Of a stretch of 64,000 nucleotides of DNA, positions 17,734 to 28,794 are shown in pieces; the first letter of the stretch is position 1, and the number at the start of each line of letters is the position of its first letter. The notes beneath the pieces were generated by a model. It was not told the DNA's origin and did no database searches. It saw only the letters and a list, made by a program, of their open reading frames with translations. Both the position numbers and the translations under genes were made by a program. The DNA comes from Mycobacteriales bacterium (GTDB taxonomy: Bacteria; Actinomycetota; Actinomycetes; Mycobacteriales; SCTD01), in contig JAUJOY010000003.1 in assembly GCA_030447385.1 (NCBI GenBank), positions 283,000-346,999 of the forward strand. The letters are read 5' to 3'.

Positions 17734-19464
17734 TCAGGCCAGCTCCACGATCAGCACCGACTCGCCCTCCAGCTCCACCTGGCCATCGGCGTAGACGAAG
17801 CCGGGCTCGCTCGAGAGCAGCGCGGCCAAGGGCCGACCGGGCACCGGGACCGTCTGCCGATCCCGCCCCAGGTTGCAGACGACGACGACCGCACCGCGTC
17901 GCACGACGATCCAGCTCCCCTCGTCGTGGGTGACCCTCACCCGGTCACGCCGGCCGTCGGAGAGCTCCAGGCGCTCGCGGCGCAGGGTGATCAGGTCACG
18001 GGTCCACGCCAGGTGCGAGGCGTGCTGCTCCCTGTCCAGCTCGGTCCAGTCGAGAGTGGATGCGCGCAGGGTGGACTCCGCCTGAGGGTCAGGGATCTCC
18101 TCGGTCGCCCAGCCGTGCCGCGCGAACTCGGCGCGCCGTCCGGTGCGCACCGCCTCGCCGAGGTCCCCGTCGTGGTCGGAGAAGAACTGCCAGGGCGTAC
18201 GCGCTGCCCACTCCTCGCCCATCCAGAGCATCGGCGTGTAGGGGGAGGTCAGCACGAGCGCAGTACCCACCGCCAGCAGGCCTGGTGAGAGGGTGGCCGA
18301 GATGCGTTCGCCGATCGCGCGGTTGCCCACCTGGTCGTGGTCCTGGAGGTAGACCACGAAGCGTGAGCCGGACACGGTCGGGGGTACGGGACGGCCGTGC
18401 GTGCGCTCGCGGAACGACGACCAGGTGCCGTCGTGCAGGAAGACCTCGCGCAGCACCTTGGCCACCTGCGGCACACCACGGAAGTCGCTGTAGTAGCCGG
18501 CGGTCTCGCCGGTCAGGGTGGCGTGCAGCGCGTGGTGCACGTCGTCCGCCCACTGCGCGTCCAGGCCCTTGCCGCCGCCCTCCCGTGACATCACCGTCCG
18601 CGGGTCGTTCACATCCGACTCGGCGATGAGGAACAGCGGCTTTCGCAGCTGCGCACCCAGCGCCTCCACCTCGGTCGACATCTCCTCGAGCAGGTGCGTC
18701 GCCCGCTCGTCGACGAGTGCGTGCACGGCGTCCAGCCGCAGCCCGTCCAGGTGGTAGTCCCGCAGCCACATCAGGGCGTTGTCGAGCACGTAGCGGCGTA
18801 CCTCGTCCGAGCCCGGCCGGTCCAGGTTGACCGCCGGCCCCCATGGCGTCGTGTGTGCCTCGGTGAGGTAGGGCCCGAACTCCGACAGGTAGTTGCCGGC
18901 CGGACCCAGGTGGTTGTGCACGACGTCCATCACGACGCCGATACCCCTGGCGTGGCAGGCGTCGACGAACCGCTTCAGCCCGTCCGGACCGCCGTACGGG
19001 TCGTGCACGGCGTACCAGCCGACGCCGTCATAGCCCCATCCCCACCGCCCGGCGAAGGCGTTGCAGGGCAGCAGCTCCACGGCGGAGATGCCCAGGTCGG
19101 CCAGGTGGTCGAGCCGCTCGAGCGCCGCGTCGAAGGTCCCCTCCGGGGTGAACGTGCCCACGTGCATCTCGTACAGCACGCTGCCGGCCAGCGGGATGCC
19201 TCGCCAGTGCAGATCGGTCCATGCGAAGGCGGCGTGGTCGACGACCCGCGACGGGCCGTGCACCCCCTGGGGCTGCCACGCGCTGCGCGGGTCGGGCCGC
19301 AGCGGGCCGCCGTCGAGGGAGTAGGCGTAGTCGCTTCCCGGTCCGGTCGCCTCGAGGACCGTCTGCCACCAGCCGTTCTCGTCGGCGCGGAGTGCATGGC
19401 GTACGCCGTCGACCTCGACCTCCACAGCGCCGGCCCGCGGCGCCCACACCCGGAAGGTCGTCAT
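17734..19464 (-). CDS. treZ: Malto-oligosyltrehalose trehalohydrolase TreZ
   Basis: TreZ cleaves trehalose from the end of maltooligosyl-trehalose, completing the TreY-TreZ route. The 576-residue GH13 protein opens with an N-terminal carbohydrate-binding-like beta domain (MTTFRVWAPRAGAVEVEVDG). The catalytic barrel follows, with MDVVHNHLGPAGNYL, the nucleophile Asp in DGLRLDAVHAL, the acid Glu in FLIAESDVND and the transition-state Asp in YLQDHDQVGNRA. Its ATG overlaps the treY stop by 4 nt. It is last of the glgX-treY-treZ operon. Confidence 0.95.
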   Translation of the reverse strand: MTTFRVWAPRAGAVEVEVDGVRHALRADENGWWQTVLEATGPGSDYAYSLDGGPLRPDPRSAWQPQGVHGPSRVVDHAAFAWTDLHWRGIPLAGSVLYEMHVGTFTPEGTFDAALERLDHLADLGISAVELLPCNAFAGRWGWGYDGVGWYAVHDPYGGPDGLKRFVDACHARGIGVVMDVVHNHLGPAGNYLSEFGPYLTEAHTTPWGPAVNLDRPGSDEVRRYVLDNALMWLRDYHLDGLRLDAVHALVDERATHLLEEMSTEVEALGAQLRKPLFLIAESDVNDPRTVMSREGGGKGLDAQWADDVHHALHATLTGETAGYYSDFRGVPQVAKVLREVFLHDGTWSSFRERTHGRPVPPTVSGSRFVVYLQDHDQVGNRAIGERISATLSPGLLAVGTALVLTSPYTPMLWMGEEWAARTPWQFFSDHDGDLGEAVRTGRRAEFARHGWATEEIPDPQAESTLRASTLDWTELDREQHASHLAWTRDLITLRRERLELSDGRRDRVRVTHDEGSWIVVRRGAVVVVCNLGRDRQTVPVPGRPLAALLSSEPGFVYADGQVELEGESVLIVELA

Positions 19465-21875
19465 GACGCAGGTCCTGCGGGCTGGGCCCGGAGCAGCACC
19501 GCCACGGGGAAGTCGGCGAGCAGATCGCTCAGCCGGTGCAGCCCGCCCCGCCGGTCCGCACCGGTGAGCACGTCGCGCCACTGGCCGGCCGGGAGCTCCA
19601 CGCTGTCCTTCCCCCACCCGCTGCGGCCGACCTCCACGGCACGGATCGGCGCGATGACGGCCACCCGGTCGCTGCGCAGGTAGGCCACGGCGCGCGAGCC
19701 GGCGTCCAGCGGCGCGTAGGTCGCGGATGCCAGGAACAGCTCCGGGTGGTCCCGCCGCAGCCGGAGCAGCCGGGTGAGGACATGCAGCTTGGCGGCTCCG
19801 GACCCGTCCACCGGCGGCGGCTCCTGCCCGAGTGCGTCGAGGGCGCGCCGCCGGGCCGGGAAGTCCACCGGCCGGCGGTTGTCCGGGTCGACGAGCGAGA
19901 GGTCCCACAGCTCGCTGCCCTGATAGCAGTCGGCGACCCCCGGCACGGTGAGCTGCACCACCTTCTGCGCCAGAGCCGTGACCTGCCATGCCGCGGTGAG
20001 CCCGCCGACGAAGCCGGCCAGGTCGGAGCACAGCCGCTCGTCGCGGAGCACGGCCCGGACGAAGGCGGCGGTGGCGGTGTCGAACTCCGGCACCGGATCG
20101 ACCCAGGAGGTGGCCACCTTGGCCTCGCGCGTGGCCTTCTCGACGTAGGCCACCGCCCGATCGGCGCTCAGCGGCCAGGCGCCGACGAGGCTCTGCCAGA
20201 CCAGCTGCTCGGTGGCCGCGTCCGGTCCGGCCGGCGAGCGGTAGGCAGCGGCCGCCGAGCTCCACCGCCGCACGCACTCGCTCCACTGCTCGGGGCACGC
20301 GGACAGCAGCACCAGGCGCGCGCGTAGGTCCTCCGACCGCTTGGTGTCGTGCGTCGACAGGGTCGTCATGGTCAGCGGCCACTCGCGCTGCCGCAGGAGG
20401 TTGGCGTCGTGGAAGACCGTCAAGGACAGGCCGAACCGGCCGGGGTCGCCGCCGACCTCGTTGAGCGCCGACAGGCGCAGGTAGCGGTAGAACGCGGTGT
20501 CCTCCACCCCCTTGGCCATCACCGGGCCGCAGGTCTGCTGGAAGCGGGTGACGAACTCCTCCGCATGGGGACCGCTCGGGCCCTCCGCGAGCACCAGCCG
20601 CTCGACGAGGTCGATCTCCGCCTTGCGCTCCGGGAGCGTGCTCCGGGCCGCCGTGGCGGCGTGCTCCACCCGGGCGCGAGCTGCCGGGCCCGCCGGACCG
20701 CCGGAAGGCAGGTAGGCGCGATAGACCTCGAAGGAGACCAGCACCTCGACCAGCGCCTCGCGCAGCGCCTCCCGCGGGACGTCACCGACGCCGGCCCGCA
20801 GAGCCACGTCCACCAGGCGGTTCACCTCTGAGGGCAGGACGTCGGCCAGCACCGCCCGCTTGGCGCGCGTCACCACCTGCTCGTAGGTCGAGCCGTCCCC
20901 GGTCTGGCTCTCCCACAGCTCGGTCAGGGGCCGCTCCCCGTCGGGGTCCACGAACAGCCCGAGCACGTCGTTGAGGACGTCGTAGCCGGTGGTGCCCGAG
21001 CTCTGCCAGTGCTCCGGCAGCACCTCACCGGGCTCCAGGATCTTCTCGACGACCACCCAGGAACCGCCGGTCGCAGCGGCCAGGCGGTCGAGGTAGCCAG
21101 CCGGGTCGGCCAGCCCGTCGGGGTGGTCGACCCGCAGGCCGTCCAGCGTGCCGGCCGCCACCTGCTCGAGGACGACCCGGTGGGTGGCGTCGAAGACCTC
21201 GGGCACCTCGACGCGTACGCCGGTCAGCGTCGTGACGTCGAAGAAGCGGCGGTAGTTGAGCCGGTCCTTGGCCTCGCGCCAGAAGCAGAGCCGGTAGTGC
21301 TGGCGGCCCAGGACCGCAAGGACGTCACCGCCTCCGGTGCCCGGGGCGAGGGGCACCTCGTGGTCGAAGTAGCGGATGCGGTCCTCGAGCAGCTGCAGGT
21401 CAGCGACCACCTCCTCCACAGGTGCCCCCAGCACCGGCACCAGGATCTTCTCCCCGCCCTCCCAGTCCACGTCGAACCACGACGCGTACGCGGAGGCGCG
21501 ACCCTCGCGCAGCAGCGACCACCAGGCGGCGTTCTGCGACTCCGGTGCACTGACCGCCATGTGGTTGGGGACGATGTCGAGGACGATGCCGAGGCCCGCC
21601 TCCCGGCACGCGGCGACCATGCGGTCGAAGGCCGCCGCGCCGCCCAGCTCGTCGTTCAGCCGGCTGTGGTCCACCACGTCGTAGCCGTGCACCGAGCCCG
21701 GGGCGGCCTGCAGGCAGGGCGAGCAGTACAGGTGCGTGATGCCGAGGTCGGCGAGGTAAGCCGCGATCCCGGCCGCGTCGTCGAAGCCGAAGCCGGGGTG
21801 GTCGGCAGCCGGGGGACGCAGCTGCACGCGGTAGGTCGAGACCGGCACCGGGCGGTCGGGGGAGGGCAACCCCAC
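19461..21875 (-). CDS. treY: Malto-oligosyltrehalose synthase TreY
   Basis: TreY rearranges the reducing-end alpha-1,4 link of maltodextrins to the alpha,alpha-1,1 link of trehalose. The 804-residue GH13 protein begins with STYRVQLRP, the family opening, followed by HLYCSPCLQAAPGSVHGYDV and LDIVPNHMAV. GLRVDHPDGL holds the nucleophile Asp, and VVVEKILEPGE the catalytic Glu. MAKGVEDTAFYRY and STHDTKRSEDLRAR are TreY-specific. The GTG at 21875 starts 2 nt past the glgX stop, and its own stop overlaps the treZ start. A later GTG at 21848 is possible. Confidence 0.95.
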   Translation of the reverse strand: MGLPSPDRPVPVSTYRVQLRPPAADHPGFGFDDAAGIAAYLADLGITHLYCSPCLQAAPGSVHGYDVVDHSRLNDELGGAAAFDRMVAACREAGLGIVLDIVPNHMAVSAPESQNAAWWSLLREGRASAYASWFDVDWEGGEKILVPVLGAPVEEVVADLQLLEDRIRYFDHEVPLAPGTGGGDVLAVLGRQHYRLCFWREAKDRLNYRRFFDVTTLTGVRVEVPEVFDATHRVVLEQVAAGTLDGLRVDHPDGLADPAGYLDRLAAATGGSWVVVEKILEPGEVLPEHWQSSGTTGYDVLNDVLGLFVDPDGERPLTELWESQTGDGSTYEQVVTRAKRAVLADVLPSEVNRLVDVALRAGVGDVPREALREALVEVLVSFEVYRAYLPSGGPAGPAARARVEHAATAARSTLPERKAEIDLVERLVLAEGPSGPHAEEFVTRFQQTCGPVMAKGVEDTAFYRYLRLSALNEVGGDPGRFGLSLTVFHDANLLRQREWPLTMTTLSTHDTKRSEDLRARLVLLSACPEQWSECVRRWSSAAAAYRSPAGPDAATEQLVWQSLVGAWPLSADRAVAYVEKATREAKVATSWVDPVPEFDTATAAFVRAVLRDERLCSDLAGFVGGLTAAWQVTALAQKVVQLTVPGVADCYQGSELWDLSLVDPDNRRPVDFPARRRALDALGQEPPPVDGSGAAKLHVLTRLLRLRRDHPELFLASATYAPLDAGSRAVAYLRSDRVAVIAPIRAVEVGRSGWGKDSVELPAGQWRDVLTGADRRGGLHRLSDLLADFPVAVLLRAQPAGPAS

Positions 21876-21877
21876 GG

Positions 21878-23989
21878 CTAGTAGATCTTCCGCAGCACGC
21901 GCACCGTACGCCCCTCGACCTCGAAGGTCTCGCCGGTCTTGACCCGCCACTCCTCGGCGTCGCCGAGCATGGGCGCGGCCGTGTCGATCTCGACCTGCCA
22001 CCGCTCGCCGGCGCCGAGGTCGGGCAGGGTGAAGTCGATGGGCTCGTGGTAGCCGTTGAAGAGCAGGAAGAAGGAGTCGTCGACGATGCGCACGCCGCGC
22101 GCATCGGGGTCACGAATGCCGTCGCCGTTGAGGAAGACGCTCACCGAGTTGAGGTAGCCGTGCTCCCAGTCGTGGTCGTTCATCGGCGCCCCGGGCGGCG
22201 TGAACCAGCCGATGTCCTGGATGCCGTTCTCCTTGACCGGCCGGCCACGGAAGTGCTTACGCCGCCGGAAGATCGGGTGCGCATGGCGGATCCGTGCGAG
22301 TCGCGAGACGAAGTCCGTGAGGACCTCGAAGTCCTTGGCCCGCTGCCAGTCGATCCAGGCGATCTCGTTGTCCTGGGCGTAGACGTTGTTGTTGCCGACC
22401 TGCGTGCGCCCCATCTCGTCGCCGTGCAGCAGCATCGGGACGCCCTGGGACAGGAAGAGCGTGGTGAGGAAGTTGCGCTTCTGCTGCTCGCGCAGCGCGA
22501 CGATCTCGAGCTCGTCGGTGTCGCCCTCCACCCCGCAGTTCCAGGAGGAGTTGTGGCTCTCGCCGTCCTGCCCGCCCTCGCCGTTGGCCTCGTTGTGCTT
22601 GTCGTTGTAGGAGACGAGATCGTGCAGCGTGAAGCCGTCGTGGGCAGTGACGAAGTTGATCGAGGCGTACGGCCGGCGCCCGTCGTCCTCGTAGAGGTCG
22701 GCGGACCCGGTCAGCCGTGAGGCGAACTCGGCGAGCGTCGCCGGCTGCCCGCGCCAGAAGTTGCGGGTGGTGTCGCGGTACTTGCCGTTCCACTCGGTCC
22801 ACAGCGGCGGGAAGCCGCCGACGTTGTAGCCGCCGTGCCCGATGTCCCAGGGCTCGGCGATCAGCTTGGTCTGGCTGATGATCGGGTCCTGGTGCACCAG
22901 GTCGAAGAAGGCCGAGAGGCGGTCCACCTCATGGAACTGGCGGGCCAGGGAGGACGCCAGGTCGAAGCGGAACCCGTCCACCCGCATCTCGGTGACCCAG
23001 TAGCGCAGCGAGTCCATGATCAGCTGCAGCACGTGCGGGCTGCGCATCAGCAGCGTGTTGCCGGTCCCCGTCGTGTCGTAGTAGTGCTTCCTGTCGTTGT
23101 CGACGAGGCGGTAGTAGTTGGCGTTGTCGATGCCCCGGAACGACAGCGTGGGGCCGCAGTGGTTGCCCTCGGCCGTGTGGTTGTAGACCACGTCGAGGAT
23201 CACCTCGAGCCCATGGGAGTGCAGCTCCTTCACCATCGCCTTGAACTCCTGCACCTGCTGGCCGCGTGAGCCGAAGCTGGCGTAGCCGTTGTGCGGCGCG
23301 AAGAAGCCGATCGTGTTGTAACCCCAGTAGTTGCGCAGCCCTCGGTCGACGAGGTTCTTGTCGTGCACGAACTGGTGCACCGGCATCAGCTCGATCGCGG
23401 TGACGCCGATCTTCCTGTAGTGCTCCAGCATGACGGGGTGGGCCAGCGCCGCGTACGTCCCGCGCACGTCCTCGGGGATGTCCGGGTGGGTCATCGTCAG
23501 GCCCTTGACGTGGGCCTCATAGATGACGGTCTCGTTGTAGGGCGTGTGCGGGTGGCGGTCGTTGTCCCAGTCGAAGTAGGGACTGATGACGACCGACTTG
23601 CTCATGTGCGGGCCCGAGTCCTCCGCGTTGTAGGACTCCTCGTCGCCCCAGGTGTAGGAGAAGCAGGCCTGCGACCAGTCGATGTCGCCGTCGACGGCCT
23701 TGGCGTAGGGGTCGAGCAGCAGCTTGCTGGGGTTGCAGCGATGACCCTGCTCCGGCGAGTACGGCCCGCGGACCCGGTAGCCGTACCGCTGCCCGGGGCC
23801 GACGTTGGGCAGGTAGCCGTGCCAGACGAACGCGTCGCGCTCCATCAGGCGGACCCGCTGCTCCGTGCCGTCGTCGTCGAACAGGCACAGGTCGACCCGT
23901 TCGGCGACCTCCGAGAACAGCGCGAAGTTGGTGCCGGAGCCGTCGTAGGTCGCGCCCAGCGGGTAGGCGGTGCCGGGCCAGGTGCGCAC
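21878..23989 (-). CDS. glgX: Glycogen debranching enzyme GlgX
   Basis: Debranches glycogen or limit dextrins by hydrolysing alpha-1,6 links, feeding linear maltodextrins to TreY. The 703-residue GH13/CBM48 protein starts WPGTAYPLGATYDGSGTNF, the standard family N-terminus, which is why the GTG at 23989 is chosen over an ATG about 27 codons upstream. Catalytic segments are LDVVYNHTAEG, DGFRFDLASSL (nucleophile), LIAEPWDIG (acid) and NFVTAHDGFTLHD. First gene of the glgX-treY-treZ operon. It is divergent to the receiver-like gene, with about 200 bp between them that should hold both promoters. Confidence 0.95.
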   Translation of the reverse strand: MRTWPGTAYPLGATYDGSGTNFALFSEVAERVDLCLFDDDGTEQRVRLMERDAFVWHGYLPNVGPGQRYGYRVRGPYSPEQGHRCNPSKLLLDPYAKAVDGDIDWSQACFSYTWGDEESYNAEDSGPHMSKSVVISPYFDWDNDRHPHTPYNETVIYEAHVKGLTMTHPDIPEDVRGTYAALAHPVMLEHYRKIGVTAIELMPVHQFVHDKNLVDRGLRNYWGYNTIGFFAPHNGYASFGSRGQQVQEFKAMVKELHSHGLEVILDVVYNHTAEGNHCGPTLSFRGIDNANYYRLVDNDRKHYYDTTGTGNTLLMRSPHVLQLIMDSLRYWVTEMRVDGFRFDLASSLARQFHEVDRLSAFFDLVHQDPIISQTKLIAEPWDIGHGGYNVGGFPPLWTEWNGKYRDTTRNFWRGQPATLAEFASRLTGSADLYEDDGRRPYASINFVTAHDGFTLHDLVSYNDKHNEANGEGGQDGESHNSSWNCGVEGDTDELEIVALREQQKRNFLTTLFLSQGVPMLLHGDEMGRTQVGNNNVYAQDNEIAWIDWQRAKDFEVLTDFVSRLARIRHAHPIFRRRKHFRGRPVKENGIQDIGWFTPPGAPMNDHDWEHGYLNSVSVFLNGDGIRDPDARGVRIVDDSFFLLFNGYHEPIDFTLPDLGAGERWQVEIDTAAPMLGDAEEWRVKTGETFEVEGRTVRVLRKIY

Positions 23990-24195
23990 GTGGGTTCTGT
24001 CCCGTCGTCGGAGTGTCGAGGCCGTCCCGGCAGGTCCCACCGCAGCCGGCAACGGCTGCAAGATCGACATGGCGCCGAAAGGTGGACAGGCTTCTTCCCT
24101 CGAGGTTACTGTTCTCGGCGGTTGAGCAGCCAGCCGTGACGTCCCCGGCTGCTCGCATCGAGCAGCCGAACCCAGACTGCGATGATGAGGCACAC

Positions 24196-24849
24196 ATGAC
24201 CCGGCTCTCGCCCTCCGACCCCTCAGGACGGCAGCTCACCGTCCGCGACCCAGGCACCGCCTGGCGGCCGCGCGGCGAGATCGAGGTCCTCCGCGACCAG
24301 ATCTCGGCGATCGACCGCTGGAACTCGGCTCGGCGCGTCGCCGAAGCAGCTGCGCAGAGCGCTGCCCGGTCGCGCGAGGCGCGCCTGGACCTCTCCCGCC
24401 GGATGGACATCAGCCGGCGTGAGCACGCGGCCCTCGTGTCCCGCACCGACGACCACCTGCGGGCCAGTGCGCGGACCCTTGCCACGACCGCGCCCCGGCG
24501 CGCGGTGCTCGTCCACCGCCACGAGTGGTTCCGCGAGCGGGTGGCTCGCTCCCTGCACGAGCGCGGGATCCACGTGGTCGCCCAGCTGGACAACGGAGCG
24601 GACGCGGTCGGGGTCATGATCGCCGAGCAGCCCGACCTGCTCCTGGTCGAGGACAGCCTCGCCATGCTCTCCGGCGAGGAGGTGCTGCGCTCGGTGTCGA
24701 CCTACGCGCCCGCCACGGTGTCCGCAGCCCAGGTCGCCCACGACGACCGCATGGGTGCGCTGCTCGACGCAGGCGCCCACGCCGTCTGGGTGCGGCGCGT
24801 TCCGCCGCAGGACGTCGCCGTGCAGCTGGCCCAGCTCGTCGGAGTCTGA
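24196..24849 (+). CDS. Degenerate response-regulator receiver protein
   Basis: A 217-residue protein whose C-terminal half (about 95-217) follows the receiver-domain pattern: RRAVLVHRHEWFRERVARSL, QPDLLLVEDSLAMLSGEEVL and AGAHAVWVRR. The acidic pair normally near the first strand is replaced by HRHEW, and the phospho-acceptor segment reads VEDSLAM instead of the usual D-x-x-MP, so phosphorylation is doubtful. The N-terminal half is a charged helix (ISAIDRWNSARRVAEAAAQS) likely to form a coiled coil. The start ATG 24196 has GATGAGG upstream. It is followed after 100 bp by the broken CheR-PAS gene in the same orientation, suggesting a former signalling pair. Confidence 0.65.
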   Translation: MTRLSPSDPSGRQLTVRDPGTAWRPRGEIEVLRDQISAIDRWNSARRVAEAAAQSAARSREARLDLSRRMDISRREHAALVSRTDDHLRASARTLATTAPRRAVLVHRHEWFRERVARSLHERGIHVVAQLDNGADAVGVMIAEQPDLLLVEDSLAMLSGEEVLRSVSTYAPATVSAAQVAHDDRMGALLDAGAHAVWVRRVPPQDVAVQLAQLVGV

Positions 24850-24948
24850 CGCCGGTTTCCTAGTCCGGGCTGTCGCTGCGGAGCACCTCCCGCTGGATCT
24901 CAGCGTCGTCCTCGACGTCGCGCACCTGCGATCGCTGGACGGCGCCGG

Positions 24949-26685
<1,737 letters not shown>

Positions 26686-26712
26686 CCCGCCTTCGCCGCA
26701 GACCTTTTCGAT

Positions 26713-26728
26713 CCCTTCCGCGCTGATC
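26713..26728. repeat. 16-bp direct repeat, copy 1 (CCCTTCCGCGCTGATC)
   Basis: This 16-bp string recurs exactly at 27055-27070, so the two copies flank the small zinc-site gene at 26766-27047. The second copy forms that gene's ribosome-binding site and the first bases of hairpin element 2. The first copy may be a leftover half of a similar element. Confidence 0.6.
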
Positions 26729-26765
26729 CCTCTGGGCGGGGTGCGGGGCGGGCGCGGGCGGACGC

Positions 26766-27047
26766 TCAGGGGCGCGGGTCCTGCCTGCTCCACCTGCCCT
26801 GCCTGTCGCGAGGTCCCCGCAGCGCGGCGGAGCAGCGCCGGCAGACGACCTGCACCGCATCGGCCTTGCCGCCGGACTCCGGCTGCACGTCCTCCCACGT
26901 CACAGCCCGGAAGGTACGCAGGCGCGAGCGGCTCAGCTGCAGGCCGCACATCGTGGAGTTGCGGCCCGGCATCCAGCCGTGCACCTCACCGGCGGGGAGG
27001 CGCACGAGGTCCGGGTCGAGCCAGTCGTCGGTGGCTGCGACATTCAT
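26766..27047 (-). CDS. Small conserved-looking protein with a CxxC site
   Basis: A 93-residue protein that I recognise only as a recurrent actinobacterial hypothetical type. The body reads LPAGEVHGWMPGRNSTMCGL followed by RSRLRTFRAVTWEDVQPESG, and ends in VVCRRCSAAL. Together with the earlier Cys and His it could bind one zinc ion. The start has GGAAGCAGG directly upstream. It is a single gene between the CheR remnant and hairpin element 2. No enzymatic motif is visible. Confidence 0.65.
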   Translation of the reverse strand: MNVAATDDWLDPDLVRLPAGEVHGWMPGRNSTMCGLQLSRSRLRTFRAVTWEDVQPESGGKADAVQVVCRRCSAALRGPRDRQGRWSRQDPRP

Positions 27048-27062
27048 CCTGCTTCCCTTCCG

Positions 27063-27128
27063 CGCTGATCATGCAGTTGTTGCTCGGTGGCCACGCTCAG
27101 CGCACGCACAACAACCCCATGATCAGCG
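27063..27128. repeat. Hairpin element 2 with 20-bp near-perfect terminal inverted repeats
   Basis: Left end CGCTGATCATGCAGTTGTTG (27063-27082) and inverted right end CGCTGATCATGGGGTTGTTG (27109-27128) match at 18 of 20 positions around a 26-bp centre. The arms share the TGATC-W-T...GGTT pattern with element 1 at 6895-6970, suggesting a dispersed REP/MITE-like family. It lies between the small zinc-site gene and the SDR gene. Confidence 0.55.
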
Positions 27129-27177
27129 GCGAGGTCAGCGCCCGGGTTCGCGGGGGAGGTCGGCGGGGGCCGGCGGG

Positions 27178-28065
27178 CTACGGCAGGGGCGTCCCGCCGG
27201 TCACCCCGATGCGCTCCCCGGTGATGAAGCTGGACTCCTGCGAGGCGAGGAAGACGTACGCGCCCGCAACCTCGGCCGGCTGCCCCGGTCGACCCAGCGG
27301 CGCCTGGGTGCGGAACGAGTCCACCTCCTCCGGAGGCATCGTCGAGGGGATGAGGGGTGTCCAGACGGGACCGGGGGCAACGACGTTCACCCGGATCCCC
27401 TTCTCGGCCAGCTCCTTGGCCAGGGACTTCGTGATGTTGATGATGGCGGCCTTGGTCGCGGCGTAGTCCATGAGGCCCGGCTTGGGCTGGTAGGCCTGCA
27501 CCGACGAGGTGTTGATGATGCTCGACCCGGGGGACAGGTGGGGGATCGCGGCCTGGCACAGCCAGAACAGCGCGAAGACGTTGGTCGCGAAGACCCGCTC
27601 CAGCTGCGCGGTCGTGAAGTCCGCGATGCCGCCCTGCTGCATCTGGTAGGCGGCGTTGTTGACCAGCACGTCGAGCCCGCCGAGCTCCGCGACCGTCCGC
27701 TCGATGACCTCCCGGCAGAACTGCTCGTCCCGCAGGTCACCGGCGATGGAGATCCCGCTACGTCCGGCATCCTTGACCAGCTGCAGAGTCTCATCGGCGT
27801 CCTGCTGCTCCTCGGGCAGGTGCACCACCGCCACGTCGGCGCCTTCACGGGCGAACGCCAGTGCCACCGCGCGCCCGATCCCGGAGTCGGCGCCCGTGAT
27901 GACGGCTCGCTTGCCCGCAAGCCTGCCGCTGCCACGGTAGGTCTTCTCGCCGTGGTCGGGCCGGCTCTGCATGTCGGCGGTTAGCCCTGGATGGTCGAGC
28001 TGCTCGACCGGCTGGTCGTTCGGGTACTGCGCGCGGGGATCCGCCGGGGTGTGCTGGGTGGTCAT
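27178..28065 (-). CDS. Short-chain dehydrogenase/reductase (general-stress type)
   Basis: Classical SDR of 295 residues with an N-terminal extension typical of glucose/ribitol-dehydrogenase-like stress proteins (YhdF/YdaD type): QYPNDQPVEQLDHPGLTADM. The NAD(P) loop TGADSGIGRAVA, VLVNNAAYQ, and the catalytic Ser (INTSSVQAY) and Tyr-Lys (MDYAATKAA) are all present. Start ATG 28065 has AGGAG 6 nt upstream. The substrate cannot be inferred. The neighbouring exported CHRD protein is on the same strand 111 bp upstream but is probably a separate unit. Confidence 0.88.
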   Translation of the reverse strand: MTTQHTPADPRAQYPNDQPVEQLDHPGLTADMQSRPDHGEKTYRGSGRLAGKRAVITGADSGIGRAVALAFAREGADVAVVHLPEEQQDADETLQLVKDAGRSGISIAGDLRDEQFCREVIERTVAELGGLDVLVNNAAYQMQQGGIADFTTAQLERVFATNVFALFWLCQAAIPHLSPGSSIINTSSVQAYQPKPGLMDYAATKAAIINITKSLAKELAEKGIRVNVVAPGPVWTPLIPSTMPPEEVDSFRTQAPLGRPGQPAEVAGAYVFLASQESSFITGERIGVTGGTPLP

Positions 28066-28176
28066 GGAAGCTCCTGCACCGCTACGGGATGGGCGGCGAT
28101 GCGGTGCCCGGTGCTCTGCGGAACAAACGGGGCGCACGGCCCGGGCACTCGCCGCGGACCGTGCGCCGTCCGGAGG

Positions 28177-28677
28177 CTAGCCCTGAGGGCTGAGCTGCCC
28201 GCGGATCGCCCCACCGGGGTATTCCGCGTTGTGCACGTTGACGTAGTAGTTCGACGGGTCGGCCAGGATGTCGGCCACCTTCTCGTTCGTCGGGAACTTG
28301 CCGGCCTCGCCCTCGGTGAGGCAGTCGGCGGCGTTGCCGTCGGCGGGTGCTGCGAGGCTGGCCACGACCGGCCCGTTCTCGCCCCGGGCCCCCTCGTGGA
28401 TGTGGGCGGCGGTGGCCGGCTCGATCTTGTCCACCGTCAGCACGTAGCAGAGGGTCGTGGCGTCCCCGTCGATCCCGAACACGTACGCCTCGCCCCGGCC
28501 GTTCGGGTCGCCGACGTTGCGGTTGTTCGTCACCCCGTTGGCGACCTCGGAGCGGCCGTTCAGGTCGGCTTCGAGCACGATGTTGCTGTGACCGGCGGTG
28601 GCCACGCCCGCCGTGACGGCCAAGCCGGCCGCAGCGAACGTTGCCGTGGTGACGGCCAGAAGCATCTTCTTGCGCAT
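28177..28677 (-). CDS. Exported CHRD-domain protein
   Basis: A 166-residue secreted protein. A Sec signal peptide (MRKKMLLAVTTATFAAAGLA..ATAG) is cleaved near residue 29. The mature part is a single CHRD domain, ending with the hallmark YYVNVHNAEYPGGAIRGQL. CHRD domains are beta-rich and occur in chordin and many bacterial surface proteins; no catalytic role is established. A GAGGG site lies 11 nt upstream of the ATG, rather far. Confidence 0.85.
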   Translation of the reverse strand: MRKKMLLAVTTATFAAAGLAVTAGVATAGHSNIVLEADLNGRSEVANGVTNNRNVGDPNGRGEAYVFGIDGDATTLCYVLTVDKIEPATAAHIHEGARGENGPVVASLAAPADGNAADCLTEGEAGKFPTNEKVADILADPSNYYVNVHNAEYPGGAIRGQLSPQG

Positions 28678-28794
28678 GTGCGTGTGTCCCTCGTCGAAAG
28701 CACTGCGGCCGCCTTCGGCGGTCACTTCCCACTGCATACGTCGCGGACCGGCCCAGGGTTCAGTGGCCGTCCGGGGGACCGTAGGGTCCACAGG

